The position numbers were made by a program, and so were the translations under genes. From the NCBI GenBank assembly GCA_020698575.1, contig CM036248.1, positions 22,494,229-22,558,228 of the forward strand: a stretch of 64,000 nucleotides of DNA. The letters run 5' to 3'. Positions within the stretch are counted from its first letter, which is position 1. Each line of letters begins with the position of its first letter. Source of the DNA: Bostrychus sinensis. Taxonomy: Eukaryota > Chordata > Actinopteri > Gobiiformes > Eleotridae. Below the pieces are notes generated by a model. It had not been told where the DNA came from, searched no databases, and worked only from the letters and a program-made list of their open reading frames with translations. Positions 26,381 through 39,953 of the stretch are shown here, one piece after another.

Positions 26381-28389
26381 TTTGAGGTCACCAGGGAGGC
26401 GAGTTCACAGGGTCACCTGGTAACAACATTTGAAGACGCTGGCGAAAAACACGTAATTGTTATGAGTGACAGTGCTGTTTAAACTATTTAATTAAGTCTT
26501 GTACTTACATAAGCAGTCACATTAATATCACCGTACCCCCTGTGAAGACTCACTTCCTTATTACGTTGTACGCACAGCCATGGGTGTGTAATGATGTACG
26601 GTGTGCCGTGTAGAAAAAATATACGTTTGACATTTTTTTAAGATTCTAATTAGGACGAAGGGCAAAGTGAAAAAAGTACCTGTTGATAGTAGCCTACACT
26701 AAATATTGAAATGTATTTTCTAATTGAAAAAACAAACTACAGCTATAGCCACATTTTTGCTCAGGGTCGTACAAAAGATTTTAGAGAAACATGTCCAGCT
26801 AGAGTGATAAAAACTTGGGTTGGTTTGTGAAGGTATTATGGGGAGTAAAAACTGGTAAGTCATAGCAGTATATAACCATGATTCTTGCTTTTCAAAATCA
26901 CAATAAGCCAGATGAAATTAGCACATAGACACATAATGTGAATAATTATTAAACAGGCTTACAATCTAAATCTGCATTTTCAGCACATTCAAAGGAATGA
27001 ATGGAAGTCAGTAAATTATTGTAGCCTCTATGCAACCTCGGCAGAATACTGAGGTCCAAATGTGAGGGATATTATTGCTTCATACAGGCATGGTTTTGCT
27101 GGAAATTGGTCTATTTTGCATTCATAACATTAAGTGTTAGTGATTAAAAGTAAGCAGTTAGGTAGAACTGGGTTACTGACCACTGGGCACTGTCCTGGCC
27201 CCCAACACCCGTATCTCACCCATATCTCTCCTCTGTACCTCTGAACCAAGTCAACCTCTTCAGTCTGATTTACAAAGGGTTTCCTCTTACCCCTGTCCCC
27301 TTACAGGCCTCTGTGATAGATGACCATCAGCATGCCAATACTGCACAATATTTCAATTTCCTGCTCAGGAAGAGGAATTTAGGGTTTGAGGAGAGTTCAA
27401 ATGCACAGTGTGATACCTCACAACAAGACCTCAGCCTGGTGCCGAAGACCAGAGAGCCACATTCAGGCGAGAACATTCCAGAGCCCAGGTCCTGTGTCAA
27501 CAACCCCTGCCTGAAAGACAGCAACAAACTCTGAACTTCATGATAAATGTGTTTTCAATTGAGCAGAATAGCTCTTAACTTTTATTCAGCATGAAACTTT
27601 TGACACAAGTTTGTTCAAAACTTGTTTGTTTTGTTTTTTTGTTTTATTGTTTTTTGTTTTTTTGTTTTTTTGTTTGTTTGTTTTTTGCACTAAAGGCATC
27701 TAATGGCGGTTTGAGTTTGATTTGCCACAAATGTCATTAATTTGTCTCTTATAATTAAAACACAGTGAAAATTATTAAATTAAAACCACCAGGCCTCTGT
27801 TATCTATGTTGCCTTTTCTGGGAGTAGCTTTGTAATATATTTTGCAAATGCTAGGTATTAAGAGTAACTGCACTGCTTATCAAACACAGAATAATGACAC
27901 TGGTGGAGATTATATTGTTAATGTAAGTGAATAGCAATCTCTTTAGTTTATTGTTCTGCCACATACAGTATGTGTGGTGTAGTATTTAGTGATAGGATGC
28001 GGCCCTCGTGTGGCTCTCATTTTAAAGCTGCATTTGCCTGTCTGAGTCAGAGAGCTGTGGCAGGCAAGAGGCAGGCTGGAGGCTGGCAGTGCGACCTAGT
28101 GGTGAGAGAGGAGTGTGGAGCAGAGCAAGTGCATTGTGGACCACTAAAAACTTTGTTACTGTATATCTGGATGCAGTGCAGAGCAGATTTATTGTATTAT
28201 ATACTGTAAGTATGAAAACACATGTTTGATGCAGCTCATCATTGAAACATAATGATCATTTCCTAAAACTGACTTATTTTATTCTTTCCAAATTTCACCC
28301 CCAGCTCCACACAGCTAAGTGCTCTAGGACCAAATAATGTCAAAGTCAAAAATCTTTGCAACTGAAAATACAAACTGAAAAATACAAAT
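26381..28389. other. Gene-free stretch
   Basis: AT-rich, with a T/G-rich run at about 27620-27690. No coding or mobile feature is recognised. Confidence 0.5.
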
Positions 28390-28760
28390 TTAACAATCCA
28401 GATGTTTTGGCGAAGCTGAAGAGGACCGTAGGAGGAGCTTCCATAATGAGGGGCAGGGAGTATTTGGGTGGGTGGAGCTGTCTATTAATTTTGGTGCACA
28501 AGAGAAATAGAACGTAGACCGGTTGAATCCCAAAATTGTATCAGGGCCCAGCTCTACAAGAACCACGACCCATTTTGCCTTGAAGGGGATTAATAATGAA
28601 TTAAGGCACCCCCACCTTCCACTAAAAAGATATTCATGCATGCTAATGCATCCATTATTTATAGTGTGCACAGAGGCTGGCGGCCACATGCAAGTGGGAG
28701 GGATGTAAAGATGAAGTGGAAAGGTGGGGGTCTTTCCCCCTGAATGAAGCTCGTAGGAAC
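28390..28760. promoter_or_regulatory. Possible conserved non-coding element with POU/homeodomain-like sites
   Basis: It contains ATTCATGCATGCTAATGCAT (28632-28651), with overlapping octamer-like ATGCTAAT. GGGATTAATAATGAATTAAG lies upstream near 28587 and ATTATTTATAG downstream. Clusters of this kind are common in developmental enhancers. The minus-strand 176-aa frame across it has no recognisable domain. Confidence 0.35.
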
Positions 28761-30529
28761 ATCCAGCCATTGTGACTGGTTGGAGCTGGGTGGGGATGGC
28801 TGAGGACTGGATGTGGACAAGCAAACGAAGGAGGGGGAGAGGGGACCTCACTGCCAGACAGGCAGCTCGTGCACAGGACAGGGCCGCCAAGAGTTGTAGG
28901 GGGAGGGGTGGATTAAACAAATAAATACATGATAAGAAATAATAGCGCTTGTGAGGGAGGGCATGATGGAGACAAAGAGGCTAAAAGGGACAAGGCAGGG
29001 GGTGAGTTAAGTCAGACAGGATTTACAGTCTGTATGTGTTCCTTCAAGACCAAAAATTAATGTAAGACATGGCAACTTTGTTGAATGTTTCTTGTTAATT
29101 CACACTTTCAAAAGTCTCATGAAGAGGCTAATTTTCTGTAACAATTGCACATGTGATTGTAGTCATATCTGAGATATATTGGATAGATGTGATTGAGCTC
29201 CTGTATTAATTTCACTGCCAGGTCTAACACATAATATTAGAAATTTAGGACTAAAGCATCACACAAGTTGATGTAATGAAAGCAACTGAGGAAATTTAGA
29301 ATGTGAAATAGAAGTGTGAAGGTGAGAGAGGACAACTGAGAAAGATGAAACTTGGCTTCTTTGAATCTGAGCAGCATTTTAGGTATGTGTTGATACAGTT
29401 CAGAAATGAACAGGGCGAGGAGCCTGATAAGATAAAGCAAATGCACTGGTGGATGAGCTCTCTATCCGGCTGATCCCCATATTAGCATAGATACCCAGTC
29501 ATCTGCATGGCAGGAAACTGCTGCTGCGGAGGTGACACCAGGGGCACGACACCCCAACTCATCTCCATAGATATCAGCAGGGCCGAGAATTAAAATCACC
29601 AGGGTTATCTGGCCTATGCCTGTGAAGCATGGATTTCTGTCTACAGGCTCCTCTTTTATCTTTCAGTAATCCCCGAAGTTCGTCTGTCATGACCTGTTTG
29701 TATAGATTGTGACGAAGAGAAATAAAATCTAGTTTTGGCCACATTGAATTGTACTGACATAAGTGGCTTCAGAGATTACTCATAACATGGGGTTTATGTC
29801 TGTGAATATGCCTGTGCCAGAGATACAGTATGATGTCTAGGGTAGAAGGATTTTAGTCAGACTTGAAAGCAGGATTGTGCTCCTTTTTAAGTAGAAGGTA
29901 TAACACACATGATATGATATATTATAAATCTTCTCTTATAAAGATGTATAATTTTCTATATCTTCTTACCTTTCAACTTTTCCCTTTCTACAGTTACAAC
30001 AGAATACCAAAATAAACCAAATTCAGCCTATAAGCCTAAAATGTTGCAGCAGAAGCAGGACCTCCCAGAAGAAGTGAATGTGCATTGTGCAAACACACAA
30101 CCTTTGTTCCACCAACAAACACAAAGTGAAGCATTTTTACACCAAAACCTCAACCACACACAGGAAAATCCATAAACATTGTAATAATGTCAAAACAACA
30201 TTGTGAGGTTTGACGCTTTTAATTTTCCACTACTCAAAGTGAAAATGGCTGGTGCAACATTTCCTGCTCCCCCGGTGATTTTTATGACAAATACAACAGC
30301 AGCTTAATTATACATGTGACCACCGCCATAAAAGCACAACCATTAACTACCATCTTGTTAACACAGAGGACCTGCCTCAAAACTGCCAGAGTTGCATTTA
30401 AAATCTTTCACTCAGCGCCTGTCTGCTGTGGCAGATTGGCATCATTACCACAGAAAAAATTAATGTGTAATAATGTGGCAGGGAGCGCACAAGTATCATA
30501 CATGGGTATGTTCATGGACTATGCAGTGG

Positions 30530-30680
30530 AGAGTAGTGGCAGTAGTACTAGTACCTGTACAGTTTTTGCTGTGCAATGGCAAAAAATAAATAAATAAAAA
30601 CTACTACTATTTCAAAATGTACTTTTTCTTAAGTAAACCTTGCACTGAACACTACTTTTGCTCAAGTAATAATATTTTAA
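30530..30680. repeat. Dispersed AGTAAAAGTA-family repeat, fragment D
   Basis: AGTAGTACTAGTACC, ACTACTACTATTTC, TTTTTCTTAAGTAAAC and TTTTGCTCAAGTAATAATAT appear in order. These blocks are shared with copies A-C. Confidence 0.45.
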
Positions 30681-33564
30681 ATGATTCAAAGACTTATAAG
30701 TTTACATTACTCACTAAACACGCAGGAGTACACAAACCACCCAGTCTCATTGGGATTCATTTATCTAACCATACAACAGTTCAGTGTTAAGTATAGGCAG
30801 ATATACTATGTTCATGATATATTATTGCCTAGTCCAACAGGTCACCTTACACTGATGGTGCTTAGTATAAAGTTATTGATAGTGGAAAAAGTAATGGCAT
30901 ACTTATAAGCAGTGTTCAAACCCATGGGTCTTCACAAAGAGAATTCAAAGTTGGTACTGCCATGAAGTGGAGCGGTCATCTGAATATTTTATAGACTGTC
31001 TTTTAATCTACTTTATTCTTAAGATGTCTGTGGGTTCAGAGAATGTGTCAGTGTGTTGAGGGCTAGAATGTAAAATCCACAAAACAGTACCCTACAGGCA
31101 AACCCATCAAGCACCATTCACTCAAAGATGTACACTCCTGTGTTAAGCAAATGGCCAATGAAATGGTGACCTACTGAATCCATTATTTTGATCCAATATC
31201 CATTGTTTTAACCCAGTTTTGTGCCCCCAAAGAGTCTTTAAAAGACATGAGAAAAGAGCAGTGCCTTGAATGAGCTAACTTAATTATCATAGTATTGCTT
31301 TTTAACATGTCAATGGTACTCGACCTGCATGCATAATGCTGCAGTTTTATTGTGGTGGCCTCTGTCCTCTCACAAAACCTCAAACTAAAGACATGGGGTC
31401 TATTGTCATTAGCACATCCATCTGGATCAAGGCCATTAGAGGATATTTGCACTTCCTCTGTGGCTCCAAGCTCTTTTTGACATGCAGCAGAAGGAGCAGG
31501 CATCACCACCAGTGAAGGGCCAATTGAGGTGCAGATTGACCAGAGGGACAGTGAGGGAGGGCAGCCAGGAGGGCAGAGCTCCTGTCAGATCTGTTGATGG
31601 ACACCCACATGGGGGCTGCTAGTTGGCCTGCACTTTTTGAGGTCCAATAGCAGTTGATGGGACATGATGAGGCGGGCGCCCCGGCTCTATTCTTTTGTCC
31701 CTAGGGATGTTGGAGGGAGTATCAGAATGTCAGAGCCTCCTGACTGCAACACACTTCTGGTGTCAGCTGCTTGAGATATACAGCTGCCCCTGTGCTTGGC
31801 CACACATACACTGATGAGAGAGGGGTCATTTCAGGGATTTTCTGTAAGTGGTACTCTCTGTACTAAAAACACCCATTTCTGTTTGCCTTTGTTTACTATC
31901 AGTACCTGAATAAAACATGAAACTGAGCAAGCAAACAATCCAAACCGACATAAATACGGTGCTGATAAGGCGCATAGATTGCCCTGATGTTGTTAACACT
32001 GCAACATAAGAAGAAGCAGTGTAAATGCTCTTTCATATCAGTTAGTACACATTAAACAGGTGAGACATGACGTGTTGTAAGCATAAATTACCATTCATGT
32101 GGAATACAGCTCTTCACTCCTAACACTTGAACACACAGCTGTCAATCCACAGTTTCTCACATGTAACGTATATGCTTGTTCCTGGATGGACAGGCCCTGA
32201 GCTGTGTTGGAATGCTGACAGCACTATGATACAAATCTTGATTTGATTAAGACTCTGAGTTTAGGGCTTAGCCCTGCAGTATGAACAGAGACGGGTGGGC
32301 AGAGGGAGTCCAAGGGCCAAGCTGAGGTGGCACAGGGGGGCTACCTGTGGCCCCAGCTCCTACTGGGACTAATTTGAAACAGACTGCTCCCAATGTGTTC
32401 ATTAGGTTGTGATTGGGCTGAGTGCAGTTGGGGAGGGCCTGCCCAGCCTGACGCTGAATAGTCCTGATTGTGCCCAGCATAAAATGCCATCTGTTTCAAT
32501 GAGGAATGAGGTAGAGAGAGACTGCAGACAGGAGGAGGCAGCTCTAGTGAAAAGTCAGGGTTTATGATGTCTGTAAAATATTGACAGACAAAAATTTACA
32601 GGAAAATGCATGTTTTTTCACATCTGTTGACTCCTCATGGCTGAATTAGATACAAGCTATTTAATATATATTGACATCTATAATGTAAATTCACAACCAG
32701 AGTCTTCCGATGTGAATTTTTCCAGAAGTATAGAAAATGGTATCCCATGATTGTTTATGGCTTAGCAGTGAGTATACTGCTGCAGATAGATGGATTAATC
32801 TTTAGGTATAAGCTGGCTAAAAGTTTTTTTGTTTGTTTTTGAACTTTTTTACTTCCATTCATACAAAGAGCAGAAGATAGAAGACTAGATTCACTGGTGG
32901 GTATCACCTGCTACATTATATGTTGTAAAATAAATAAAATTAATATATAATAAATGTGTCCAACCTTCAGGTTTCAAATCTGATTTAATTATTTCTCTCA
33001 AGGGAAGCCATGGGAAGGAAAATCCATGAGCGGAAGAGAAGACCAGTGTTTGGAGCTCGACTTTTGAAGCGTCTTTATCGGGCTTGGCAGCGTGGTCTTG
33101 CGTAGCCAAGCCTAGCCGTGCTTTTCATCTTTTGTGCTGTCCAAGGTGTGTCCAATGCACTGGGCCTTTATGTGTAGAGGGAGACGACACATCACATTCT
33201 GTCCTCTGTCCCATACTGAGGGGGTGAGTGTCAGTTTACGGGGGCCGTACAACAGAGAAGGGACAAAAAGCAAAGTTATATAGAAGGCCACGGCTCATCA
33301 AAGCGGCCATACACAAAGGCTTATAAAGCGTTACTTCATGCAGAGTTGTGCCAGATGTAATTGCAGGGTTCCTGAAGATAGAGAATCACAGGGAATGGTT
33401 ATAGCTCCACCCTTAAAATCATGAAAGGCTATTGCTAAAAGCCTTAACTGCAAAGATGGATGAGCAGAGGTTTGAATTAATCTGATGTGTAATAATTTAT
33501 CTTCATTTTTTTCTTTTGGCTTCTCCCTTTTTTTATTCGGGGTTGTGAACCACTATAACTTAGC

Positions 33565-33745
33565 AGGTTTTTACACCAGATGCCTTTCCTGTCGCAGCCA
33601 GCCACATACTGTGACTAGAGTAGGCAATGTGGGTGAAGTGTCTTGCCCAGGGACACAACAACAATATCCCCTTCAGATGAGTTTTGAACTTGCCACCCTC
33701 CAGTTTCTGGGTGAATACTTAACTCACTGCACCACCACCACCTCT
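33565..33745 (-). mobile_element. Degenerate tRNA-derived SINE
   Basis: The plus strand shows the hallmarks in reverse: CACCAGATGCCTTTCCTGTC near the start, GTGTCTTGCCCAGGGACACA in the middle, and a tRNA-like head ending in CACTGCACCACCACC. On the minus strand the head reads GGTGGTGCAGTGAGTTAAG with an eroded B box. Confidence 0.65.
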
Positions 33746-36558
33746 ATATAGTAGTTTAGTATAGTAGTATAGTAATATAGTAGTTTATCTTAATGCTTCA
33801 GGTATAAAACCACCACTTGCTCGTTGAAGTAATTGTATGCATAGAGGCTGGTATGCGGCAGACCACAAGAAATCAGAAAGAGGAGAAAATGCACTAAGCG
33901 ACAAGTGATTTCCCTCCCATTTTGCAACCCCATCAGCCTAATGGTATAGGCCCTTTCATGTCTGAACACTGCTTGCAGAAAATTATGTTGATTCATTGTT
34001 AATAAGCCCAGAGGTTGGCAGTGTACGCTTGGCGCCTAGCAGGTATAGGTAGGCTGTGGTTTTCTTGATCAACCTGACTAGTCCTCATCTGTTTCCTGCG
34101 GCCTCCTGCTGAGATGGGACGACTGTGGAGTGTGCATTGTTAAATATATTCTAAGGCACAAATGTTGGCCCTGTCAGGTACAGCTCCTGAGCCTAATGCG
34201 TGTTTATGAGAGACGCAGGCAGACACAGGATACGTGCTTGTACTAGCATTTGTTTGCTTTACTGACAGGGAGTGCTGATGGGAGTCGAGGAAAGGGTGGT
34301 GCCATCACTACAGGCCTGCAGATGGGGTTCCCACAGGAGGGACACGCCCCGCGTTTGCCAAGACGTATTGTAACAGACATGCTAACGCTTAATCTTAAAG
34401 GGCTCAGGATATACTTTTAAAGCCAAGAACAATGACTTTCTGTTTTCTCTTCATGTCTCTTGTCTAAAGGCCTCCTGCCAAGGCTGCACAAGCTCACTTG
34501 TCTATCTCCACAAGGTCAAGACTTAGATGTGTCACACAAAGATGTTCTTAAGCCAGCTTCACTTTAAATTTTTTAGAGGAAGTAAATGAGGAATATTTCA
34601 TCAAGGTGACATAGTTGACTATGAGCACAATAATAGCATATCAATTGACTTATGGCTTTCATCTTTGTAGAAAGAGTTTGCTCAAGGACCTGTGTATATT
34701 TGCTTTCTCTCTCAATGATGGATCAGAACTAATTTTCTCTACTGTATAGGCTATGTTTGCTATAGAAGAATTACATTGGTCACACAGAGACCAGTGAAGT
34801 TTACAGTGAAAGCAATTAAGAGAATCAAAATTAATTATATGTAGTATTCTGATGGATTTACATAGTAGGTTTTAAAGGGCAGGGGAGCTGAGCTGTACCC
34901 AGGTCTGCTTTGTCTATGAACAAGGACATGCATATGAGCATTTTAATGCTACGTGTAACTAACAAATGTATTATTGTAACATATGAAACAATAAAGCTAG
35001 AAAAGACAAAGACGGCCTTTAGCTTATAGAGCAGAATCTGTCTTGAGTTAAAACTTTTGAATTAGCTCAAATAGTGTGTACTTCCACATGTACGCACCCT
35101 TCTCAGGTCACAGAACAAAGCAAGAGGGCCAGTGAGCAAGTGTCAGGGGTCATGCTATCCCAAGGGTACCTTAAGTCTCATCCCAAAACCTCCAGCATTT
35201 TTCAAAGGCCTCCTGCAGCCCAGCCCCTCATCAGTAAGTGCCCCCGATGGCCCTGTGCACACCCACACCAGCCCACAGTCTTCTCCACTGGGTGAAGGGA
35301 GAACCTGAGTGCATCACCTGAAGCCCCCAATACGTGACCAACCAGCTAGCTCTGTCCAACAGCAGCCTGATCCACAGTGGGAGGTAGGTAATGATGCTGA
35401 GGAGGCAGAAACAAAGAGGGGGCAGATTTCATTTTATCCATATTTCACTAAGGCTTTGCAAAGATTTCTGCTGGTCTTACAGAGCAGATAGAAAGATCTC
35501 ACCCCAAGAAATAATTACTTATAACTCACATGGCCCTGTTATTTCAAGTTCATATCAGCACTGGAAATGTGTACGTTCTGTGTTCGCAGTCACACATAAG
35601 TTCATAAAACATTGTCAGAAGTTATACTGTAGATTGGTCAAATCCTTCATTAATACAGTATTTTCTAATTGCTACATACAGGTGTACTCTTGAAATGGAA
35701 AATGCATTTTTCCATGACAGTGTCCAGTGGGTCTTGACAAAGTGATGTGATGTAAACCATTCAGGCACATCTAACCCGCATCACCTTTTTTATCCAATGA
35801 ACCGTCAAACCATCAACAGAATTACTCTTGCTCACTGTACAGTTAGAGTGAGCCATTGTATAGGAGCCCTACACATTCTGCTATTGTACGTTTTAGCAAA
35901 CTGCCGAAAAACATGTCCTATCTCCTGTATCAGTAGATTACACCATATCCAAGATGAAGTGTTAAAGAGGCCGTGTGGTTCCGTCAAACTAGCTAAACGG
36001 GTGAGAATTAAGATGTTGTAGCGTGGGATGAGGCAGTTATGCATATATAACACGTTAAGGCTGGGACCTCCTACTGCGAAGAGGCACGACAAAGCCTCTC
36101 TTACAGAAATACCTCTGGGACAGCTAATGATTAATTAGCTTGTGTCATTAAGTGAGGCAAATGTCACCCCAGCTTCCTGGGGAAGCTGTCACACTATGTG
36201 CAGGCTACACACAAGTTCCCCCTCAGGTACAGAGGAAGAGAGGGGGTAGAGCTCTGTAAATAGACAAATCCTGACATCTAGTGGTCCAAAATCAATTAGC
36301 ATCATCGTTTTAAGCTTTATCGTTTATTTCATCAACAATTTTGTTTTTGCCAATACAAAATAAGGATAGACATCAAAAATATATTTCTTTAGATGACAAA
36401 GACAATTTTCAGATTTAACCAGCATTGCACCTCTGTCCCCTGATCACCATCATCACTGCAGGTGACCTTTGAACTTTTGGTGTCCTTCACCTCATTGTCC
36501 AGGTCCAAGTGAAAAATGTCAAATGAGGCAAACATCACATAATTAAACAGTTTCCAGT

Positions 36559-36582
36559 AAAAAAAAAAAAAAAAAAAAAAAA
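36559..36582 (+). repeat. A24 tract
   Basis: Twenty-four consecutive A bases. No retroelement body is evident upstream. Confidence 0.9.
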
Positions 36583-37689
36583 GAACACATCTTTAGACTA
36601 AGTTTATAAATAACATCCACTACATATAAAAGTGCATTTGCTTACCAAAGGAGTGCAGGTACTTGATGAATTTCTTGCTTAGGTCTAAGCAAATCCATAA
36701 AAAAATGTCTAGATAATCTAATTGCCGTCTATATTTTAACTACATATTTCAACCTCCTTACATCTCAGGATGTCTTATGAGGTTCAGAACTGAATCCTGG
36801 CCCACTATAAGGACCAGATCAGAGCAGGGTGAAGTGAAAAGGCCCCTCTCTGCCCCAGGGAGTGGCAGCAGTACTTGGAGAAGCTTAACACACATACACA
36901 CTGTTTATGCACGTGCACACAAACTCACACTGCAGTGCCCAGCCTGCGCATAGACGTATGCATACAAAAGCACACCTGTCGGGCCTTTCCACTGCATGAG
37001 CAAAAGCAAAGAAGTCTGCCCCCCCTCCCCGCTCTCTCTGTATGTGGCATCTTATGTCTGTTATATTAAGGCAAACCCATTCACTTCCCACTTTCTCATC
37101 TAAAATAATGGCATGAGCAATTTTCACATTTAGGCAAGCAAGGACACATGCCGTTTCTCGCCCTTTCTCTCTCCACTCCTAATGAATGGAGTCGGATCTG
37201 GGCCCCACTGACTGTGGTTTAATCTCCCTTTGAGGATTTTCACAGTTCCTTGATATAAAAACACCCATTCCTCCTAATGTAGATGTATTATTTAAGCAAA
37301 ATGCACTATAACTAAGACATCCACTTACATCCTCTTTCACATTTACTAAAAGTGAGTAAAGCAGCGTGATTTCTGTGGTATTTGCTGCAGCCAGAAAGGC
37401 CTAAAGCTTTGCCTTCAAGCTCCCAATTGTGCCAGTGTACTGGTGTGTGACGTCCATTTGAAGGAGGGACCCATCAAATAGAACGATTGAATTAAAGTGC
37501 ACTTTGGTCCGGAGTGCTCCCTCTTTGCCACTTTGCAGCATAACATGTCTTGTCCTAAAATAATTAGACTGAGGCCTTGGATAGTGAAGTGGCTGGAAAC
37601 TCAATGGTCAAAAGGAGGAATGGTCTGGCTTTGAATGGAATTGTCCCATCTTTAAAAAAAAAAACTCTTTCTTTACACTTGAGGCTTGT

Positions 37690-38070
37690 TGTCTTTTGTG
37701 ACTATTATCCCTATTCATCATTTGCTTTCATGCAGCTGTGCCCCTCTTAGAGACGTCTTTGTCGCTGCCACATAAATACAGGGAATGTGTCCGTGGCAGG
37801 TAGCCCTTATTGCAAGTTAATCTCCCGAAAGAGCCTCACACAAGTACTTTTAAATTTTCCCCCAGCTACACAAGGCGCGTCATCAATAGAGCACTTCTTG
37901 CCTTTGTACGACTGATGAGTGTGGTGCGCGGCCGGTGACAATGGCTGCCAAGTGTGGCAAAGTAATCACCTTCTGAGGAAAACACTAGTAATTACTTCAA
38001 AAATGTTTGCTCCTCTGAGACAACTACTATTGTGCAATAAAATGAAAGGCCCCTTTTAGAAAGCAGGGCC
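37690..38070. promoter_or_regulatory. Possible conserved non-coding element
   Basis: A repeat-free block including GTGGTGCGCGGCCGGTGACA (about 37921) next to CACTAGTAATTACTTC, a homeodomain-type TAATTA core. Non-coding in all frames. Confidence 0.3.
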
Positions 38071-38300
38071 GTGATAGTTGCTCTCAGTCTGTTTGTCTGT
38101 TTGTTTACTGAGATCTCTATTTGCCTGTTGCATGCAATGGACCAACATATTGTGTGAATATATACATGCAAAGATTTTGGTTTAGGTCCACTCTTCTGGG
38201 CAGGGACATGCCATCATACACATTACATTAGAAAAGACAGAAGACAAGAGACTTTGAAACATGTGTCAGGCTGTGTCAGAACTGCTCAGAGACACAGCAT

Positions 38301-38303
<3 letters not shown>

Positions 38304-38379
<76 letters not shown>
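38304..38379. repeat. (TA)38 dinucleotide microsatellite
   Basis: An uninterrupted TA run of about 76 bp. Confidence 0.95.
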
Positions 38380-38384
<5 letters not shown>

Positions 38385-38589
38385 AAAAATTACGATTCAA
38401 ATTTAAGGCAGCAGAACTCGAGCAGAACTCCTGAAGCAGTAATACATGATCTTGTTCCATCTTGTGCCATAGCGTGGCCACTAGAGGGCAGGGGATGGAA
38501 GCTGATGATGTATTTGAAATATTTAACATAAAGACGCTCTAACCTGTCAGCTCATAAATTGCTGGTGTCAGAATATAAATGGATGTATA

Positions 38590-38940
38590 ATAATCTTATT
38601 AAGCAGTGATTTTCCTTTTCCCCACAACATTGGACATATAAGAGCAGAAGAAATCTGCTAGCCCTTTGTGGTCACCAGCATTTCATTTGCAATCAAAATG
38701 GTAAACAAAGGCTGTCTGAGAGCCGCATCAAAGGCTTTTTGATAGCTCCGATGGAGCAAAGGCTTGAAATAAAATGTCTAATTATGAGTGGTGATCAGTA
38801 TCCTGTGTAAGCTGCATGATAATTGGATTGCACAATGCGATGCTTTTTGTGTACTATACATAATAATGAAGCAGTTTTGGACAGTGGGCTCTGGGCTGTG
38901 ATTTTAACATATGACGCTACAGTGCTGATTTCTCAGATAA
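38590..38940. promoter_or_regulatory. Possible conserved non-coding element
   Basis: Several TCF/Sox-like cores (AACAAAGG, ATCAAAGG) and TAATTA-type sites (GTCTAATTATGAG, ATGATAATTGGATTG) lie in a repeat-free block. Non-coding. Confidence 0.3.
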
Positions 38941-39082
38941 GATAAAATGCATGTATTTTTAAACGACAGAAAAGTCCCTTTCAGCTGTTCCCTTTTCTCT
39001 TAGGGGTCAGCAACAAATTATTTGATTTAGACCTACTTGCAGTATGTGTTTGTGCAGTATACCCTGCCTGTCACAAGTCCCT

Positions 39083-39132
39083 CCATTTATCCGGACTGGG
39101 GACCGGCAAGTACACTGGTTTGTGACGAATGA
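39083..39132 (+). repeat. GAGTACACTGG-family dispersed repeat, copy 4
   Basis: CATTTATCCGGACTGGGGAC is followed by CGGCAAGTACACTGGTTTGT. It has a short deletion before AGTACACTGG relative to the other copies. Confidence 0.55.
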
Positions 39133-39913
39133 TGAACCTGTCAAGTGGTAAAGTCATATACAGAGGATTTACAGAGTAAAGTTTGTAAACAAACATTGTT
39201 TAAAAGTCTGTTTGTTCGTATGGTGTTCACCAGCCAAAATCCAAACCATGATTCATGTTGGCTTTAGGTAAATGTCAGTTAAGATCTAGAGCTACTTTTA
39301 ATTTTCTCTACAAGCTGAGAGACTGCTGGATGATAGCTTAAGTGGTTTCATAATTGATTTATCAACATCAAATAGAGTAGTATAGGAACAGACTGGACAT
39401 TCAAAGAACACCGATCAGCAGCATGTTTCAGAACTTTGAATTAATGTTTAAGTGTTCCAACTCCTTGAGAGAAGTGTCAGAGGCTGCTGTGAAAAAGAAA
39501 ACAAAAATATAGGAGACGGCACTTTGTGATTCTTCTGTTATTATCTCTGATATCTCACATTGGCATTGCCTAGAACTGACCCCACAGTATGGTTAAGTTG
39601 TAACACCCTGGTGTGGACTTAGTGGCTGGTAAATTGGTGAAATATAATTTATGAGATCTGATTTATAAGATAGCCATACAACATAAACCACTCTTATGTA
39701 GCCTTTAAACAGTCATTAGTTCAAAACCACCATGTGAAGGTTATAGTGGGCTAGAAATTGTAAGGACTATGGCATATCAAATGCAAAAGACATATCGCAA
39801 AGTTTCCTACCTGACGAAACGGGACAGGGAGCCAAAGCCAACCGAGATGAGAAGAGGCATCTGTGTACAGTAGTATGCCAACTATAGCGCCACTGTCTGA
39901 CGGGTAGCGGTAT

Positions 39914-39917
<4 letters not shown>

Positions 39918-39949
<32 letters not shown>
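39918..39949 (+). repeat. A32 tract
   Basis: Thirty-two consecutive A bases. No clear element is attached. Confidence 0.9.

Positions 39950-39953
<4 letters not shown>

Larger units (their letters stand above)
28761..36100. other. Gene-free stretch with possible non-coding elements
   Basis: No exon is recognised. Fragment D (30530) and the SINE (33565) lie here. Repeat-free, moderately GC-rich blocks occur at 29441-29650, 31500-31800, 33060-33400 and 34080-34390. These are candidates for conserved non-coding DNA only by their composition. Confidence 0.4.

Noticed and set aside
28390..28920. 176-aa minus-strand open frame
   Set aside because: No recognisable domain, no neighbouring exons, and composition typical of a chance frame across a GC-richer non-coding block.
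38266..38529. Frame with an IYIYIY run
   Set aside because: Translation of the TA microsatellite.
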